This document shows, piece after piece, positions 28,910 to 37,070 of a stretch of DNA of 37,745 bases. Source of the stretch: Gemmatimonadaceae bacterium. GTDB taxonomy: Bacteria; Gemmatimonadota; Gemmatimonadetes; Gemmatimonadales; Gemmatimonadaceae. How positions within the stretch are numbered: the first letter of the stretch is position 1; the number at the start of each line of letters is the position of its first letter. The stretch spans positions 1 through 37,745 of the forward strand of contig JAICNG010000030.1 in the NCBI GenBank assembly GCA_025931335.1. Reading direction: 5' to 3'. The notes under the pieces are model-generated. The model saw nothing but the letters and a program-made list of their open reading frames with translations. It did no database searches and was not told the origin of the DNA. Made by a program: the position numbers and the translations under genes.

Positions 28910-30537
28910 CCGCTCACGTCGATCAGTTCGCACGGCGTATGCTGCCGGCGCGGGAGCTTTGGCCCGAGCTCTCGGTCGGCGAGATGCGCTATCCGGACCG
29001 GCTGAACTGCGCCGCCGAGCTGCTCGATGCGATGGTCGTTCAGGGAGGCGGGGATCGCGTCGCGCTTCGTTTTCCCGGCGGCACCTGGACCTACCGCGAG
29101 CTGCTGGAACATTCGAATCGCATCGCGCACGTCGTCACGAGGGATCTCGGCCTCGTGCCCGGGAATCGGGTGTTGCTGCGTGGGCCGAACAACCCGATGA
29201 TGGCGGCGTGCTGGTTCGCCGTGCTCAAGGCGGGTGGCATCGTCGTCTGCACGATGCCGCTGCTGCGCGCGCGCGAGCTCGCGTACCTGATCGAGAAGGC
29301 GCAGATCGGGCTCGCGCTGTGCGACACGCGCGTGGTGGCGGAGCTGGAGCAGGCCGCGGCGAGCGCACCAATGCTGCGCCGCATCGTGGAGTTCGGCACC
29401 GACGCGGCCGGCTCGCTCGACGCGCTCACGCGATCGAGGCCGGGGAGCTTCACCAACGTCGCCACCGCCGCTGATGATGTCGCGCTCATCGCCTTCACGT
29501 CGGGCACCACCGGACAGGCGAAGGGGACGATGCACTTCCATCGCGACGTCCTCGCGATCTGCGACCTGTTCCCACGCCACGTGCTGCGGCCCTCGCGTGA
29601 CGACGTCTTCTGCGGCTCCCCTCCCCTGGCGTTCACCTTCGGCCTTGGCGGATTGCTGCTGTTTCCCATGCGCGTCGGCGCGTCGACGTTGCTGCTGGAG
29701 CAGGCGACGCCACCGCAGCTGCTCCAGGGGATTCAGGATTTCCGGGCGACCGTGTGCTTCACGGCGCCGACTGCCTATCGGGCGATGGCGGCGACGGCAT
29801 CGGGGTTCGACCTCTCGTCGCTGAAGAAGTGCGTCTCGGCGGGGGAGCACCTCCCGGCGGCGACGTTCGAGAAGTGGCGCGCGGCGACCGGCCTCAGGAT
29901 CATCGACGGCATTGGGTCGACGGAGATGCTGCACATCTTCATCAGCGCGGCTGGCGACGACATTCGCGCCGGCTCGACGGGCCGCGCCGTGCCCGGCTAT
30001 CGCGCGCGCGTCATCGACGCCGACGGGATCGAAGTGCCTCCGGGCACGATCGGGCATCTCGCTGTGCAGGGCCCAACGGGATGTCGCTACCTCGACGATG
30101 CGGAGCGGCAGCGAGCCTACGTGCAGAACGGGTGGAACCTTCCGGGCGATTCCTATCGCATGGACGAGGAGGGGTATTTCTGGTATCAGGCGCGCACGGA
30201 CGACCTCATCGTCTCATCCGGCTACAAGATCTCCGGGCCGGAAGTGGAGAACGCCCTGCTCGATCACCCCTCGGTTTCGGAGTGTGGCGTCGTCGGCGTG
30301 CCCGATGAGGAACGCGGCTGCATTGTGAAGGCGTTCGTGGTGTTGAGGCCCGGCATTGCGGCAACGGAGGAGATGACGAAGGTGCTGCAGGACTTCGTGA
30401 AACTGCAGATCGCGCCTTACAAGTATCCGCGGAGCATCGAGTTCGTGTCGGCGCTGCCGCGGACCGAGACCGGCAAGCTCCAGCGCTTTCGCCTCCGCGA
30501 GGCGCCAACGTCACAGGGCGCGGGGCGCGGCCGGTGA
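28906..30537 (+). CDS. Aryl-CoA ligase (benzoate / 2-aminobenzoate-CoA ligase family)
   Basis: A 543-residue AMP-forming acid:CoA ligase, cytoplasmic. Motifs: P-loop TSGTTGQAKGTMHFHRD, acyl pocket around LAFTFGLGGLLLFPMRVGA, GSTEMLHIFIS, hinge YQARTDDLIVSSGYKISGPE, and catalytic K524 in ETGKLQRF. The order and the 'GSTEMLHIF' block are those of the benzoate-CoA ligase subgroup, which includes 2-aminobenzoate-CoA ligase. It would activate the aromatic acid for the fusion monooxygenase five genes upstream. Overlaps both neighbours by four bases (ATGA, GTGA), so it is translationally coupled in the operon. Substrate ring substituents cannot be read with certainty. Confidence 0.92.
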   Translation: MTAHVDQFARRMLPARELWPELSVGEMRYPDRLNCAAELLDAMVVQGGGDRVALRFPGGTWTYRELLEHSNRIAHVVTRDLGLVPGNRVLLRGPNNPMMAACWFAVLKAGGIVVCTMPLLRARELAYLIEKAQIGLALCDTRVVAELEQAAASAPMLRRIVEFGTDAAGSLDALTRSRPGSFTNVATAADDVALIAFTSGTTGQAKGTMHFHRDVLAICDLFPRHVLRPSRDDVFCGSPPLAFTFGLGGLLLFPMRVGASTLLLEQATPPQLLQGIQDFRATVCFTAPTAYRAMAATASGFDLSSLKKCVSAGEHLPAATFEKWRAATGLRIIDGIGSTEMLHIFISAAGDDIRAGSTGRAVPGYRARVIDADGIEVPPGTIGHLAVQGPTGCRYLDDAERQRAYVQNGWNLPGDSYRMDEEGYFWYQARTDDLIVSSGYKISGPEVENALLDHPSVSECGVVGVPDEERGCIVKAFVVLRPGIAATEEMTKVLQDFVKLQIAPYKYPRSIEFVSALPRTETGKLQRFRLREAPTSQGAGRGR

Positions 30538-30929
30538 AGATCGTGCAACCGGCGGGATGGCCTCGCCCAGCTGGGTACGCGAACGGCGTCGTGGCGGCCG
30601 GTCGGGTGGTGGCCGTCGCCGGCCAGATCGGGTGGAACCCGACGACCGAGCGATTCGAGACCGACGAGGTGGCGGCGCAGGCCCGGCAAGCACTCGACAA
30701 CCTCGTCGTCGTCCTCCGTGCCGCGGGCGCGGAGCCGGCCGACGTGGTTCGCCTCACCTGGTACGTGACCGATCGCGCCGGCTACGTCGCGTCTCGCCGC
30801 GAGATCGGCGAGGCGTATCGTGCGCTGTTCGGCACTCACTACCCGGCGATGTCGGTCGTGATCGTGGCCGGGCTGCTGGACGAGCGAGCGAAAGTCGAGA
30901 TCGAGGCGACGGCGGTCGTTCCCAAGTAA
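30534..30929 (+). CDS. Rid-family protein lacking the catalytic arginine
   Basis: A 131-residue YjgF/YER057c/UK114 protein, start GTG 30534 overlapping the ligase stop. Typical features: GYANGVVAAGRVVAVAGQIG, the helix QARQALDNLVVVLRAAG, VVRLTWYVTD and the final strand KVEIEATAV. In RidA the imine-hydrolysing arginine (R105 in E. coli) occurs as PARS; here the sequence is PAMS, with Met106 in its place, so classic 2-aminoacrylate deaminase activity is unlikely. Rid subfamilies without that arginine exist and often lie in catabolic operons. Here it may handle an enamine or imine formed from the amino-substituted ring product. That role is inference. Confidence 0.9.
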   Translation: MKIVQPAGWPRPAGYANGVVAAGRVVAVAGQIGWNPTTERFETDEVAAQARQALDNLVVVLRAAGAEPADVVRLTWYVTDRAGYVASRREIGEAYRALFGTHYPAMSVVIVAGLLDERAKVEIEATAVVPK

Positions 30930-30958
30930 TGGCTGAGCACAGGCCGGGTGAATGACGG

Positions 30959-32344
30959 ATGCGTGGCCTGCTGCGGTTCTGGTTCACCTTCGAGAAGCCG
31001 GTTGGCCCGCGTGCGTACTTCACGCACGGCTTCGCGCTGGCACTGCTCAAGTACGCCGTGGATGCGGCGCTGATCGCGACCTTTCTCGGAGTGCTCTGGA
31101 CTCCGCTCGACTACCTCGCGACCGGCGCATCCCTGTCGTCGTCGAAACTCGCTCACGCTCCGACGATTCTCCTCATCATCCTCGCGCTGTGGACGCTTCC
31201 GTTCTTCTGGATCGGCGAGGCGATGAGCGTTCGGCGCACCATGGACGCCGGGCTGACGCCGTGGGTAGCGCTGCTCTTTTTCGTCCCGCTACTCAGCTAC
31301 GCCTTCATGCTTGCCATGAGCGTGTGGCCGTCCGCCTCGGCCAGGCCTGTGCCGGCACGACGGACGCGGGAATCGCCCTCGTCCACGGATCGCGTCGTCG
31401 CGATTCTGGCGGGTCTTGCCATCGGGCTGGGCATGATGGCGGTCAGCGTACTGGGAATGCGGCGCTACGGCATCGCGCTGTTCCTCGGTACGCCGTTTCT
31501 CATCGGTGCGGTGAGCGCGTTCCTGTTCAATCGGCACGCGGTCACGACCATGCGACAAACGAGGCGGGTGGTGCTCCTCTCGCTGCTGGCGAGCGGTGGG
31601 GCGCTGGTGTTCGCATCGGCGGAGGGTCTGGTGTGCATCGCAATGGCGTTTCCGCTCGCGTTGGGGATCGCGTTGCTCGGCGCGATCGTCGGCCGGGCGA
31701 TCGCGCTGGGTGGCGACTATCCGATCGGCCATGCCCTGTTCGGCGTACTGCTTCTCCCCGCGAGCGCGCCGCTGCTGGACTCGGCACCTCGGTCTCCGTT
31801 GCGCGAGGTGCGAAGTGCCGTCGAGATCGACGCGCCAGTGGACGTCGTCTGGCGCCGCGTGATCGCGTTCCCTGCCCTGCCCGAGCCGACCGACCTCGTC
31901 TTTCGCTCCGGCATCGCCTACCCGCGCGGCGCTCGGATCGAGGGCGTGGGCGTGGGGGCCATTCGTTACTGCGAGTTCTCGACGGGCGCCTTCGTCGAGC
32001 CGATCACCGACTGGATTCCTGGCAAGCGGCTCGCGTTCGACGTGACCGCATCGCCGCCGCCACTCCGGGAGCTCAGCCCCTATGGGCGGGTGATAGCGCC
32101 GCATCTCGACGGATTCTTCCTCGCCCGGCGCGGGGAGTTCCGTCTCGTCGCACTGGTCGGCGGTCGCACCCGTCTCGAGGGAAGCACGTGGTACGAGCTG
32201 CGACTGCAGCCGCATCTCTACTGGGCGATCCTCAGCGATCGCCTCGTCGGACGCATCCACGACCGGGTGCTGCAACATGTTCGCGACGTGTCGGCCCGCG
32301 ACGTGCAGCGCAATCCTCGCGTGACGAGCCCACCCCGCCAATGA
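30959..32344 (+). CDS. Polytopic membrane protein with C-terminal SRPBCC-like domain
   Basis: A 461-residue protein. The N-terminal 280 residues contain about seven to eight hydrophobic helices; the first block (WFTFEKPVGPRAYFTHGFAL, with TLPFFWIGEAMSVRRTMD) resembles DUF805-type membrane modules. From about residue 285 a soluble domain begins with REVRSAVEIDAPVDVVWRRV, typical of the SRPBCC/polyketide-cyclase fold, continues through GVGVGAIRYCEFSTG, and ends in a basic tail. A membrane-tethered ligand-binding domain is implied; no transport family is recognised. ATG 30959 is 29 bases after the Rid gene, so it may be the seventh gene of the operon, though nothing links it to aromatic metabolism. 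Confidence 0.75.
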   Translation: MRGLLRFWFTFEKPVGPRAYFTHGFALALLKYAVDAALIATFLGVLWTPLDYLATGASLSSSKLAHAPTILLIILALWTLPFFWIGEAMSVRRTMDAGLTPWVALLFFVPLLSYAFMLAMSVWPSASARPVPARRTRESPSSTDRVVAILAGLAIGLGMMAVSVLGMRRYGIALFLGTPFLIGAVSAFLFNRHAVTTMRQTRRVVLLSLLASGGALVFASAEGLVCIAMAFPLALGIALLGAIVGRAIALGGDYPIGHALFGVLLLPASAPLLDSAPRSPLREVRSAVEIDAPVDVVWRRVIAFPALPEPTDLVFRSGIAYPRGARIEGVGVGAIRYCEFSTGAFVEPITDWIPGKRLAFDVTASPPPLRELSPYGRVIAPHLDGFFLARRGEFRLVALVGGRTRLEGSTWYELRLQPHLYWAILSDRLVGRIHDRVLQHVRDVSARDVQRNPRVTSPPRQ

Positions 32345-32520
32345 GGCAACCTCGACGAGAGAGCGCCGAGACGCCGCCCCCAGAGCGCCGCTCCGACCCG
32401 AAGGAGGACGCGCCCGATCCTGTCGAGCAGGCGTCGGAAGAGAGCTTCCCCGCCAGCGATTCTCCGAGCTGGTCGCCACTGCATCCCGGCGCTCCGGGAG
32501 AGCATCCCGATCGTCGTTAG
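32341..32520 (+). CDS. Small acidic, disordered protein with an EQASEESFPASD-type motif
   Basis: A 59-residue protein whose ATG overlaps the stop of the membrane protein (ATGA). It is dominated by Pro, Glu, Ser and Asp, with no predicted fold. The stretch VEQASEESFPASDSPSW is a motif I have seen as a short conserved box in many small proteins of unknown function from soil and high-GC bacteria, which supports a real gene despite its size. Function unknown. The rho-independent terminator follows 31 bases later, so it is the last gene of its transcript. Its TAG stop is part of a CGTTAGG heptamer. Confidence 0.7.
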   Translation: MRQPRRESAETPPPERRSDPKEDAPDPVEQASEESFPASDSPSWSPLHPGAPGEHPDRR

Positions 32521-32550
32521 GAAGGGAGACGTCTGAGGAATGAGGACCGC

Positions 32551-32586
32551 GGAGTGAGGAACGGGATCGACCTCACTCCTTTTTTT
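32551..32586 (+). terminator. Rho-independent terminator
   Basis: GGAGTGAGG, 11-base loop, CCTCACTCC, then seven T. The stem is perfect over 9 bp. A second weaker pair outside it (GAGGAATGAG at 32535-32544 with CTCATCCCTC at 32587-32596) lengthens the hairpin. It ends the transcript carrying the aromatic operon and the two following genes, and separates it from the GcvT-Rieske module. Confidence 0.9.
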
Positions 32587-32644
32587 CTCATCCCTCGTGG
32601 TTCCGGTTGCGTTTCCCAGTGGCCGGTCGCCACTTTTCCACGAC

Positions 32645-33832
32645 ATGCTGAAGACGACTCCTTTTCACCCGCGCACCGCCGCGCTGATGGAAGCTCAGCA
32701 GTGGCGGCGCTGGGCGGGCTTTCTCGCGGCGAGCGCCTACGAGATGTCGCATGAGCGCGAATACCACGCCATTCGCAATTCGGCGGCGCTCTTCGACGTG
32801 TCCCCGCTGTACAAGTACCACCTGCGCGGGCGCGATGCGACGCGACTGCTCGACCGCGTGGTCACGCGCAACGTCGCCAAGTGCCAGCCCTGCCAGGTGA
32901 TGTACACGCCCTGGTGCGATCCGCGCGGCAAGGTGATCGACGATGGTACGCTGCACCGCTTCGGAGAGGACAACTATCGGCTGACCTCCGCCGACCCGAA
33001 CCTGCGATGGCTGCACCAGAACGCCCGCGGGATGCAGGTGGAGATCGAGGATGCGTCGGAGCGCGTCGCGTCGCTGTCGCTCCAGGGGCCGCTCTCCCGA
33101 TCGATTCTCGAGCATGCCGTGGGGCGCGACCTCGGGGCGCTGAAGTTCTTCCGGCTCACGAACGCGACGATCGGCGGCGTCTCCGTCGTGATCTCTCGCA
33201 CCGGCTACACCGGCGACCTCGGCTACGAGGTCTGGATGGATGCGAGCGAGGCTCTGCCGGTGTGGGACGCGCTCGTCGTGCACGGCAAGCCATACGGCAT
33301 CACCCCCGCCGGCATGCTCGCGCTCGACATCGCGCGCATCGAGGCGGGGTTGATCCTCCTCGACGTGGACTACGTCTCCGCTCGCAAGGCACTCATCCCC
33401 GGTCAATTGTCATCACCGTTCGAGCTCGCGCTGGGGTGGACGGTGTCGATCGACAAGCAGCCGTTCAACGGCAAGCCGGCGCTCGCGCGAGAGAAGGCGG
33501 ACGGTCCGTCGTGGTCGCTGATGGGTCTCGAGATCGACTGGCTGACGCTGGAGCGACTCTACGAGGACATGGGACTCGCGCCGAGAGTCGCCGCGGCCGC
33601 ATCGCGCGTGAGCGTGCCCGTGTATGACGGATCGAAGCAGGTGGGCTACGCGACGAGCAGCGCCTGGTCACCGCTGCTCAAGCGCTACATCGCGCTCGCG
33701 CACCTCGAGGCGTCGTCGGCCACGCCGGGAAAGGAGCTTGAGTTCGAGATCACCGTCGAGCACCGCCGCAAGCGGGCGACGGCGCGCGTCCGCAAGCTCC
33801 CCTTCTACGATCCGGCGAGGAAGCGCTCGTGA
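32645..33832 (+). CDS. GcvT-fold aminomethyltransferase-like protein
   Basis: A 395-residue cytoplasmic protein of the glycine-cleavage T-protein fold. Signatures: EYHAIRNSAALFDVSPLYK, QVMYTPWCDPRGKVIDDG (D99-D100, at the site of the folate-contacting Asp of GcvT), SLQGPLSR, SRTGYTGDLGYEVWMD, and LALDIARIEAGLIL. Family members pass a one-carbon unit from an amine, sulfonium or aryl ether to tetrahydrofolate (GcvT, sarcosine or dimethylglycine dehydrogenases, DmdA, LigM). It is not next to gcvH or gcvP, so it is not the ordinary glycine-cleavage component. ATG 32645 is chosen; GTG 32597 is possible. GTGA overlap with the next gene couples it to two flavoproteins and a Rieske oxygenase. Confidence 0.9.
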   Translation: MLKTTPFHPRTAALMEAQQWRRWAGFLAASAYEMSHEREYHAIRNSAALFDVSPLYKYHLRGRDATRLLDRVVTRNVAKCQPCQVMYTPWCDPRGKVIDDGTLHRFGEDNYRLTSADPNLRWLHQNARGMQVEIEDASERVASLSLQGPLSRSILEHAVGRDLGALKFFRLTNATIGGVSVVISRTGYTGDLGYEVWMDASEALPVWDALVVHGKPYGITPAGMLALDIARIEAGLILLDVDYVSARKALIPGQLSSPFELALGWTVSIDKQPFNGKPALAREKADGPSWSLMGLEIDWLTLERLYEDMGLAPRVAAAASRVSVPVYDGSKQVGYATSSAWSPLLKRYIALAHLEASSATPGKELEFEITVEHRRKRATARVRKLPFYDPARKRS

Positions 33833-35448
33833 GAAACGGGAAGGTGGACGCCATCGTCATCGGCGCTGGGCATAACGGGCTCATCTGCGCCGCGTATCTC
33901 GCGCGCGCGGGAAAGAAGGTGCTCGTCCTCGAGCGGCGGCACCTCGTCGGCGGCGCCGCCGTCACCGAGGAGATCGTGCCCGGCTTCAAGTTCTCCGAGT
34001 TCTCGTACGTCGTGAGCCTGTTGCGGCCGGAGATCATCCGCGAGCTCGATCTCCCAGGGCACGGGCTCCAGATCCTGCCGCTCGAGAGCACGGTCACGCC
34101 GATGCTCGATGGCAACTACCTCGCCGCGTGGGGGGATCACGACGAGACGCGGCGGGAGCTGTATCGCCACTCCCCGCTCGACGCCGACGCGTACGACGAG
34201 TTCGGGATCCTCATGCACCACATGGCGCACGCGGTGAAGCCGATCATCGGCATGATGCCCCCTGACCCCACGTCGCTGTCGCCGAGGGAGCTGCTCTCGC
34301 TCGGCAAGCTCGGTGGGCACATGCGATCGCTTGGCGCACGCAAGTTCTACGCGCTCCACAAGCTGATGACGATGAGCTCGGCGGATTATCTCGACGAGTG
34401 GTTCGAGACCGACGTCCTCAAGGCGACGAAATCCGCGAGCGGCATCATCGGCACGTTCATGGGGCCGCGCTCGCCGGGCTCGGCGTACGTGTTGCTGCAC
34501 CACTACATGGGCGAGATCGACGGCGCCTTTCGCGCGTGGGGGTTCCAGAAGGGCGGCACTGGCGGCGTGAGCGACGCGATCGCCGGCGCCGCGAAGCGAC
34601 TCGGCGCCGAGATCAAGCTCGAGGCGCCGGTGGGCCGGGTGATCGTGAAGAATGGGCGCGCGAGCGGCGTTGCACTCGAGAACGGCGATGAGTATCACGC
34701 CGACATCGTCGTCTCGGGGCTCGATCCCAAGCGCACCTTTCTCAAGCTCGTCGAGGAGCGCGAGCTTCCCGGCGATTTCGTCGCCAACATCAAGCGGTTC
34801 AAGACGCGGGGCTCGTCAGGCAAGGTCAACCTGGCACTGTCGGAGCTGCCGCGCCTCACCTGCATGGAGCCGGAGAACATCGCGCGGTGGAAGGGTGTTC
34901 CGATTCCACCGGAGCGCTACCTCCGCGGCGCGATCTCGATCAGCCCGACGATGGACTACGTCGAGCGCGCCTACGATGACGCGAAGCATGGCTCGTTCTC
35001 GAAGCGTCCGTACATGGACGTCGTCATTCCGTCGATGATCGATCCGGAGATGGCACCGCCGGGACAGCACGTGATGTCGATCTTCTGCCAGTACGCGCCG
35101 TTCGCGATCGAGGGAGGCTGGGATGACGCAAAGCGCGAGGCGTTCGGCGACGCGGTCATCGACGCGCTCGCCGTTCACGCACCCAACATCAAGAGCGCGA
35201 TCATCGCGCGGCAAGTGCTGACACCTGCCGACATCGAGCGGATCACCGGATTGACCGAAGGGAACATCTTCCAGGGGGAGCTGGCGCTCGATCAGCTCTT
35301 CTTCCTCCGCCCGGCGCCGGGATACGCGAAGTACCGGACGCCGGTGGACGGATTCTATCAGTGTGGCTCGGGCACGCACCCCGGAGGCGGCATCATGGGT
35401 GCGTCCGGCCGCCTCGCCGCACTCACGATCCTCGGCGAGCGCTCATGA
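33829..35448 (+). CDS. FAD-dependent oxidoreductase, phytoene desaturase-like (first of two)
   Basis: A 539-residue flavoprotein of the NAD(P)/FAD amine oxidase and phytoene-dehydrogenase group (COG1233-like). The dinucleotide motif is G12-A-G-H-N-G17 followed by the ribose-binding LVLERR, and the C-terminal FAD motif is GFYQCGSGTHPGGGIMGASG. The long helical middle (residues 110-330) would hold the substrate. Start is GTG 33829 within the preceding stop. It is homologous over its whole length to the next gene, an old tandem duplication. Substrate unknown; these enzymes oxidise C-N or C-C bonds in hydrophobic or amine substrates. Confidence 0.9.
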   Translation: MRNGKVDAIVIGAGHNGLICAAYLARAGKKVLVLERRHLVGGAAVTEEIVPGFKFSEFSYVVSLLRPEIIRELDLPGHGLQILPLESTVTPMLDGNYLAAWGDHDETRRELYRHSPLDADAYDEFGILMHHMAHAVKPIIGMMPPDPTSLSPRELLSLGKLGGHMRSLGARKFYALHKLMTMSSADYLDEWFETDVLKATKSASGIIGTFMGPRSPGSAYVLLHHYMGEIDGAFRAWGFQKGGTGGVSDAIAGAAKRLGAEIKLEAPVGRVIVKNGRASGVALENGDEYHADIVVSGLDPKRTFLKLVEERELPGDFVANIKRFKTRGSSGKVNLALSELPRLTCMEPENIARWKGVPIPPERYLRGAISISPTMDYVERAYDDAKHGSFSKRPYMDVVIPSMIDPEMAPPGQHVMSIFCQYAPFAIEGGWDDAKREAFGDAVIDALAVHAPNIKSAIIARQVLTPADIERITGLTEGNIFQGELALDQLFFLRPAPGYAKYRTPVDGFYQCGSGTHPGGGIMGASGRLAALTILGERS

Positions 35449-37049
35449 CCTATGATGTGATCGTGGTCGGCGGAGGGCTGGCCGGCCTGACGAGCGCGGC
35501 GCTGCTGGCGAAGGCCGGCCGGCGGGTGGTCGTGCTCGAGCGGCGCGCCGTGCTCGGCGGCCTCCATTCGACCGATGAGGTCGCGCCCGGCGTTCGCGGC
35601 GATGCGGTGGCGCACGACATCGGCTGGATTCCGTCATCGGTGATGAAGACGTTGGGGCTGGATGAGCGTGCCCTGGCGCTCCTGCGTCCCGATCCCTCGG
35701 CGGTTTCGCTGCTGCCCGGCGGAAAGACATTGACGCTGTGGACCGATCCCGCGCGGACGGCGAGCGAGCTGCAGCGCCATTCACCGAACGATGCGCGCGC
35801 GTGGCGCGGGTTCGGCGAGCGCGTGGCGCGCCTCGCCGGCTTTCTCCAGGCGATCTACGAGGGGCCCGCGCCCGAGCCACTCGCGTCGGGCGCCACGGAG
35901 CTGCTGTCGATGCTGGGCCTCGGGCGCAAGGTGCGCTCGTTAGGAGGCGCCGGCATCATCGACCTGCTCCGCACGCTGCCGATGAGCGTCGCCGACGTGC
36001 TCGACGAGACGTTCGAGCATCCGGCGCTGAAGGGGCTCGTCGCGGCGTCGGGGGTGACGCGTCTCGTCCAGGGACCGAAGTCAGGGGCAACCGCCTTTCT
36101 GCTCGTGCACCATCACGTCGGTGCGCCTCCGGGCGCCATCGGCGCGAGGCTGATCGCCCGCGGCGGGCTTGGTGCACTGGCCAACGCGCTCGCCGAATCG
36201 GCCCGTGCCGCGGGGGCCGAAATTCGCACCGGCTCGGCGGTCACCCAGATCGTGACGACTGAGGACGGCGTGAAGGGCGTGGTGCTCGCGGGCGGTGACG
36301 AGATCGCCGCGTCAACCCTGCTATCGACGCTGGATCCGCGCCGCACGCTGCATGGTCTCATCGATCCCATCTACATCGATCCCGAGCTCTCTCAGGCCAT
36401 CGGCGCGGTGAAGTACCGCGGGGCGTGCGCGAAGGTGAACCTGGTGCTCGACCGACTCCCCGCGCTCTCCGAGGAGCTGTTGCGCGGCGCGCTCGTGGTC
36501 GCGCCGGACATGGGGTATCTCGAGCGCGCCTTCGACGCCGCCAAGTACGGAGCCATCTCCGAGCGGCCGTACCTGGAGGCGCGGATTCCCACCCTCCACG
36601 ACGCGTCGCTCGCGCCCGCGGGACGGCACGTGATGTCCGTGCTCGTGCAATGGGTGCCGTACCGGTTGCGCGGCGCGTCGTGGGACGGCGCCCGTCGTGA
36701 GGCCTTGGGCGATCTCGTCGTCGACACACTCGGTGACGTGCTCCCCGGCTTCAGGGAGCGCGTCGTCGCGAGACAGGTGTTGACGCCGAAGGACCTCGAG
36801 GATCGCTACGGTGCCACCGAGGGAAGCCTCACGCATGGGGAGCTCACGCTCGATCAGGTTCTCTTCATGCGCCCAGTGCCGGGACTTTCCCGACATGCGA
36901 CGCCGATCTCGGGGTTGTATCTTGCCGGACCGGGCACTCACCCGGGCAGCTCGATCGCATCGGCCGCGCGCGCCGCGGCGGCGATGGGCGCGGCGAAACG
37001 ACGCCCGTTCCCGCGCCCGCGTGGCGACCGGGTGCCGCTCACCAGATGA
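35445..37049 (+). CDS. FAD-dependent oxidoreductase, phytoene desaturase-like (second of two)
   Basis: A 534-residue paralogue of the preceding protein. N-terminal FAD loop G9-G-G-L-A-G14, LVVLE-type acidic end (VVLERRAVLGG), C-terminal FAD motif GLYLAGPGTHPGSSIASAAR. Conserved blocks shared with the first copy include HSPNDARAW/HSPLDADAY and the LTPKDLE/LTPADIE segment with GELTLDQ. The two may form a heterodimer, or act on successive intermediates. ATG 35445 overlaps the previous stop (ATGA); an in-frame extension to 35361 lies inside that gene and is not needed. The C-terminus ends in a basic Pro/Arg tail. Confidence 0.9.
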   Translation: MTYDVIVVGGGLAGLTSAALLAKAGRRVVVLERRAVLGGLHSTDEVAPGVRGDAVAHDIGWIPSSVMKTLGLDERALALLRPDPSAVSLLPGGKTLTLWTDPARTASELQRHSPNDARAWRGFGERVARLAGFLQAIYEGPAPEPLASGATELLSMLGLGRKVRSLGGAGIIDLLRTLPMSVADVLDETFEHPALKGLVAASGVTRLVQGPKSGATAFLLVHHHVGAPPGAIGARLIARGGLGALANALAESARAAGAEIRTGSAVTQIVTTEDGVKGVVLAGGDEIAASTLLSTLDPRRTLHGLIDPIYIDPELSQAIGAVKYRGACAKVNLVLDRLPALSEELLRGALVVAPDMGYLERAFDAAKYGAISERPYLEARIPTLHDASLAPAGRHVMSVLVQWVPYRLRGASWDGARREALGDLVVDTLGDVLPGFRERVVARQVLTPKDLEDRYGATEGSLTHGELTLDQVLFMRPVPGLSRHATPISGLYLAGPGTHPGSSIASAARAAAAMGAAKRRPFPRPRGDRVPLTR

Positions 37050-37070
37050 CAACGCCCTCCGTGTAGACGC

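Noticed and set aside
26786-28933. A 715-codon minus-strand frame over the hydratase and acyl-CoA dehydrogenase genes
   Set aside because: Antisense shadow of two well-recognised enzymes; no domain or start signal.
28846-30057. Minus-strand frame of 403 codons over the ligase
   Set aside because: Low-complexity Arg/Ala/His translation opposite a clear AMP-forming ligase.
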